Shown here one piece after another: positions 61,149 to 64,000 of a DNA stretch of 64,000 nucleotides. The notes under the pieces were generated by a model. The model was not told where the DNA came from. It did no database searches and saw only the letters and a program-made list of their open reading frames with translations. The stretch covers positions 1-64,000 of the forward strand of contig JBBQFC010000008.1 in the NCBI GenBank assembly GCA_038321615.1, read 5' to 3'. The position numbers and the translations under genes were made by a program. The stretch is from JBBQFC01 sp038321615 (GTDB taxonomy: Bacteria; Bacteroidota; Bacteroidia; Flavobacteriales_D; Cryomorphaceae). How positions within the stretch are numbered: position 1 is the first letter of the stretch; each line of letters opens with the position of its first letter.

Positions 61149-62624
61149 ATGAGCAATAAGCTTACAACCCGCCAAGATAACTATTCCGACTGGTATAATG
61201 AGCTTGTCCCGATGGCCGATTTAGCTGAACACTCCCAGGTAAGGGGTTGCATGGTCATTAAACCGCACGGCTACGCCATATGGGAAAAGATGCAGCGCGC
61301 GCTCGACGATATGTTTAAGGCCACAGGCCACGTGAATGCCTACTTCCCTATTTTCATTCCGAAGTCGTATTTCAGCAAGGAAGCCAGCCACGTAGAAGGT
61401 TTTGCTAAAGAATGCGCCGTTGTTACGCATTACCGATTGAAGAATGATCCGGTAACCAACGAAATCATCGTTGATGAAGATGCTAAATTGGAAGAAGAAC
61501 TAATCGTGCGCCCTACATCCGAAACGATTATTTGGAATACCTACAAAGGTTGGATTCAAAGCTACCGCGACCTTCCTATTCTCATAAATCAATGGGCCAA
61601 CGTGGTACGTTGGGAGATGCGGACCCGCCTGTTTCTTCGCACCACAGAATTTTTGTGGCAGGAAGGCCATACCGCTCATGCTACACAGGCCGAGGCAATC
61701 GAAGAAGCGGAGCGCATGCTCGATGTTTACGCCACCTTTGCCGAAGAATGGATGGCCATGCCGGTGATTAAAGGCCGTAAGACCGAAAGCGAGCGATTTG
61801 CCGGAGCGCTTGATACTTATTGCATTGAAGCAATGATGCAAGACGGCAAAGCGCTACAAGCCGGAACTTCGCATTTTCTGGGACAGAATTTCGCCCGGGC
61901 ATTCGACGTGAACTTCGTGAATAAAGAAGGGAAACAAGAATTGGTTTGGGCTACAAGTTGGGGTGTGTCCACCAGGCTCATGGGTGCGCTTATTATGACT
62001 CATAGCGATGATCAAGGTTTAGTGTTGCCTCCCAGGCTCGCCCCCATACAAGTTGCTATTGTGCCTATATATAGGAGCGACGAACAACTCGATGAGCTTC
62101 GAGCCAAAATTGAACCCCTGGTCGAAGCGTTAAAGTCTAAAGGTTTAAGCGTTAAATTTGATGATGATGACAATCGCAAGCCTGGTTGGAAATTTGCGCA
62201 GTACGAAATGAAGGGAGTGCCTGTGCGATTGGCCATGGGTCCCCGGGATCTCGAAGCCGGCATGGTGGAAGTTGCGCGTAGAGATACGTTGTCGAAAGAA
62301 TCCATTCCTTTCGAAGGAGTGGCCGATTATGTGGTGCGGCTGTTAGATGAAATTCAAAAAAACCTTTACAACAAGGCATTGGCTTCCCGGGAAGATCTGA
62401 CTTCAAAAGTGGAAACTTGGGAAGAATTTTTAGACGTGCTTGAGAACAAAACCGGCTTTATCTCTGCCCACTGGGACGGTACAGCCGAAACCGAAGCGGA
62501 AATAAAACAGCTTACCAAAGCGACCATTCGATGCATTCCGCTCCACAACTTACAAGAAGAAGGCCGATGCATCAAATCGGGCAAACCTTCCACACAGCGC
62601 GTTCTTTTCGCAAAAGCCTACTAA
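61149..62624 (+). CDS. proS: Prolyl-tRNA synthetase (archaeal/eukaryote-like short type)
   Basis: A 491-residue class II synthetase without the insertion domain of the bacterial type. Motifs: VRGCMVIKPHGYAIWEKMQ, the motif 2 block VRWEMRTRLFLRTTEFLWQEGH, and motif 3 TSWGVSTRLMGALIMTHSDDQG, then PPRLAPIQVAIVPIY of the anticodon domain. Bacteroidota usually carry this type. The 3' neighbour starts 1 base after the stop. Confidence 0.96.
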   Translation: MSNKLTTRQDNYSDWYNELVPMADLAEHSQVRGCMVIKPHGYAIWEKMQRALDDMFKATGHVNAYFPIFIPKSYFSKEASHVEGFAKECAVVTHYRLKNDPVTNEIIVDEDAKLEEELIVRPTSETIIWNTYKGWIQSYRDLPILINQWANVVRWEMRTRLFLRTTEFLWQEGHTAHATQAEAIEEAERMLDVYATFAEEWMAMPVIKGRKTESERFAGALDTYCIEAMMQDGKALQAGTSHFLGQNFARAFDVNFVNKEGKQELVWATSWGVSTRLMGALIMTHSDDQGLVLPPRLAPIQVAIVPIYRSDEQLDELRAKIEPLVEALKSKGLSVKFDDDDNRKPGWKFAQYEMKGVPVRLAMGPRDLEAGMVEVARRDTLSKESIPFEGVADYVVRLLDEIQKNLYNKALASREDLTSKVETWEEFLDVLENKTGFISAHWDGTAETEAEIKQLTKATIRCIPLHNLQEEGRCIKSGKPSTQRVLFAKAY

Positions 62625-62625
62625 A

Positions 62626-63315
62626 ATGGATGCAGATAGCTTAAGCAAGGAGATACTTTCTACCATATCGACCAAATCGGTGTGGAAACGCGACGTTTTT
62701 GAGCTTACAAAAAAGAAGTTTGCCGAATTAAAAGCTGTTCTCAAGGCTGAAGTAGAAGGTTGGGCAACAGAAATGAAGGAGATAGACGAGCGACTTGAAA
62801 TTATCTACCGCGATACGGGTTCCTATTATGCTCAAGCTACCGTAGCAGGCGACATTTTAATTTTCACCATGCACACCAACGTGTTTCGGTTTCCTGAAGA
62901 CAGTATCTATCGGCGGTCTTCCTACATAAAAGATGACCCAAATCGAGCTTTCTGCGGCGTAATTTCGGTGTACAATTTCTTGGCCGATAGCTTTCGTTTC
63001 AACCGGGATGAAGATACGGGATACCTCTTAGCGCGGATCTTCGTAAATCGAGAGAACCACTTTGTGATGGAAGGAAAGAAGGAATTGAATGCCCTTTTCA
63101 GCGATTTTCAGCAACAGCAGTTTACTGCCGAACACATGCGCATGGTTATTTTAGCCATTGTGCGCAACTCATTGCAGTTTGATCTTTACATGCCGCATTA
63201 TGCTTCTGTTCAGGAGATTAGCGTGCGTTCAGCAACTGAGCTCAAAGATGCAATAAGCCTTAAAACGGGTAAGCGGTTGGGTTATCAATTCAATTCCGAA
63301 TTTGACGCCGAATAG
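62626..63315 (+). CDS. Hypothetical protein cotranscribed with proS
   Basis: A 229-residue cytosolic protein, starting 1 base after the proS stop. The N-terminal 60 residues are helical and charged, and the rest is mixed, with motifs such as FTMHTNVFRFPEDS, RAFCGVISVYNFLADSFRFN and GYLLARIFVNRENHFVMEGK. There is no signal peptide or membrane helix. I do not recognise a family. The close link to proS suggests common regulation, which does not prove shared function. Confidence 0.65.
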   Translation: MDADSLSKEILSTISTKSVWKRDVFELTKKKFAELKAVLKAEVEGWATEMKEIDERLEIIYRDTGSYYAQATVAGDILIFTMHTNVFRFPEDSIYRRSSYIKDDPNRAFCGVISVYNFLADSFRFNRDEDTGYLLARIFVNRENHFVMEGKKELNALFSDFQQQQFTAEHMRMVILAIVRNSLQFDLYMPHYASVQEISVRSATELKDAISLKTGKRLGYQFNSEFDAE

Positions 63316-63331
63316 TTTTTTCGCCCGATAA

Positions 63332-63361
63332 TTTGCAATACCCGAAAAGGTATTATATTTG
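63332..63361 (+). promoter_or_regulatory. Promoter of tRNA-Glu
   Basis: TTTG (63332-63335), 18 bases, TATATTTG (63354-63361): an exact match to the Bacteroidota promoter pattern. Transcription would start about 63367, leaving a 25-base leader before the tRNA. Confidence 0.75.
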
Positions 63362-63391
63362 CACCCCGAACGAGAAAAACGTTCGCATTTT

Positions 63392-63463
63392 GGCCCGTTC
63401 GTCTAGCGGTTAGGACGCCAGGTTTTCATCCTGGTAGCAGGGGTTCGATTCCCCTACGGGCTA
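63392..63463 (+). tRNA. tRNA-Glu (anticodon TTC)
   Basis: A 72-base cloverleaf. The acceptor stem GGCCCGT pairs with ACGGGCT (first pair G-T), the anticodon stem CCAGG/CCTGG encloses TTTTCAT with TTC at 63425-63427, and the T-arm is GGGG-TTCGATT-CCCC. The 3' CCA is not encoded. Confidence 0.97.
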
Positions 63464-63472
63464 CTAAAAAAC

Positions 63473-63503
63473 AAAAAGCTTGACGCTGTGGTCAGGCTTT
63501 TTT
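63473..63503 (+). terminator. Intrinsic terminator after tRNA-Glu
   Basis: AAAAAGCTTGAC (63473-63484) pairs with GTCAGGCTTTTTT (63491-63503), with one G-T wobble and the loop GCTGTG. It may also serve the convergent gpmA gene on the other strand, as both flanks are A/T-rich. Confidence 0.85.
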
Positions 63504-63517
63504 GTTTCAACCGTATT

Positions 63518-64000
63518 TTACCTCAAAAACTCCGCTGATTCTATTTTCAAGCTGTCTGAAAGTTTGTAAACCTTTGGAACGCCCGTCGGAATCTCCACTT
63601 CCAGAATCTCTTCCTTGTTTAAGCCTTCCAAATGCATAATCAATGCGCGAAGGCTATTGCCATGAGCTGCAACGATGATGTTTTTCCCCCCTCTGAGTTT
63701 CGGTTCAATTTCTTTTTCAAAATAAGGTATCACTCTATCGGCAGTGTCGGCCAGGCTTTCGCCATTTGGAGGCTGCACATCATAGCTTCTGCGCCAAATG
63801 TGTACTTGCTCATCGCCATACTCCGCGCGCATTTCATCCTTATTCTTACCCTGCAAGTCTCCGTACATGCGTTCGTTTAGGGCGGCATCCTTCGTAATCG
63901 GTATCTGGGTTTGCCCAATTTCTTTGAGTATAATATCCAAGGTTTTATTGGCTCGCATCAACACGGAAGTGTAGGCTTCATCGAAGGTGTACTTCTTGAG
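63518..64000 (-). CDS. gpmA: 2,3-bisphosphoglycerate-dependent phosphoglycerate mutase, C-terminal part (cut by window edge)
   Basis: The last 161 residues of the enzyme interconverting 3- and 2-phosphoglycerate. The frame is open to base 64000 (it begins LKKYTFDEAYTSVLMRA). Diagnostic motifs: ALNERMYGDLQGKNKDE, VHIWRRSYDVQPPNGESL and the second catalytic His in IVAAHGNSLRALIMHLEGL. The N-terminal RHG motif lies outside. It is convergent with tRNA-Glu. Confidence 0.93.
   Translation of the reverse strand, partial: LKKYTFDEAYTSVLMRANKTLDIILKEIGQTQIPITKDAALNERMYGDLQGKNKDEMRAEYGDEQVHIWRRSYDVQPPNGESLADTADRVIPYFEKEIEPKLRGGKNIIVAAHGNSLRALIMHLEGLNKEEILEVEIPTGVPKVYKLSDSLKIESAEFLR

Overview
This 64 kb window looks like chromosomal sequence from a Bacteroidota bacterium, most likely of the Flavobacteriales/Cytophagales type. 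The evidence is the set of type IX secretion (T9SS) sorting domains, SprB-like repeats, PorP/SprF and OmpA-type partners, Bacteroidota-style promoters (TTG...TAnnTTTG), start codons mostly without a Shine-Dalgarno sequence, and a ribosomal superoperon followed by carA and eno. I cannot place it at genus level from sequence alone.

Layout. 1-5.4 kb is an accessory region. It holds the 3' end of a LuxR/NarL-type response regulator, a probably surface-exposed lipoprotein, a repeat-rich stretch with a frameshifted four-helix-bundle (S23/IVS-type) gene between inverted repeats, and a tightly overlapped cassette of an unknown protein, a 7-TM protein, a histidine kinase and a response regulator. That last regulator is a close paralogue of the fragment at position 1. 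5.8-23.1 kb is the str-S10-spc-alpha superoperon (rpsL to rplQ, including secY, infA, the short rpmJ and rpoA), closed by a strong terminator. carA, eno and an all-helical protein of unknown function follow.

27.3-38.9 kb (minus strand) is a T9SS 'type B' secretion locus: a small secreted protein, a 2760-residue adhesin with about 27 SprB-like repeats, a PorP/SprF-family protein and a TPR/PD40/OmpA lipoprotein. 39.0-44.8 kb (minus) is a five-gene near-overlapping operon of a BamA/TamA-type barrel, an L,D-transpeptidase, rmuC, a GWxTD lipoprotein and an rlmB-type rRNA methyltransferase. 44.8-47.5 kb carries a mini-lipoprotein coupled to a YtxJ-type bacilliredoxin, an OsmC protein, an unknown envelope protein and lipA. 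47.5-50.6 kb encodes a beta-propeller protein with a T9SS type A tail.

The rest is mostly housekeeping: GAPDH, lpxH-like, a TlpA-like thioredoxin, gatB, lpxK, a Nif3-like protein with a CT398/DUF164-type coiled-coil partner, a FadL-like porin, a low-complexity lipoprotein, proS with an unknown partner, tRNA-Glu(TTC) and the C-terminal part of gpmA. Most genes serve translation or envelope biogenesis. The parts least explained by known biology are the 1-5.4 kb accessory region, the repeat architecture of the giant adhesin, and several conserved-looking genes of unknown function.
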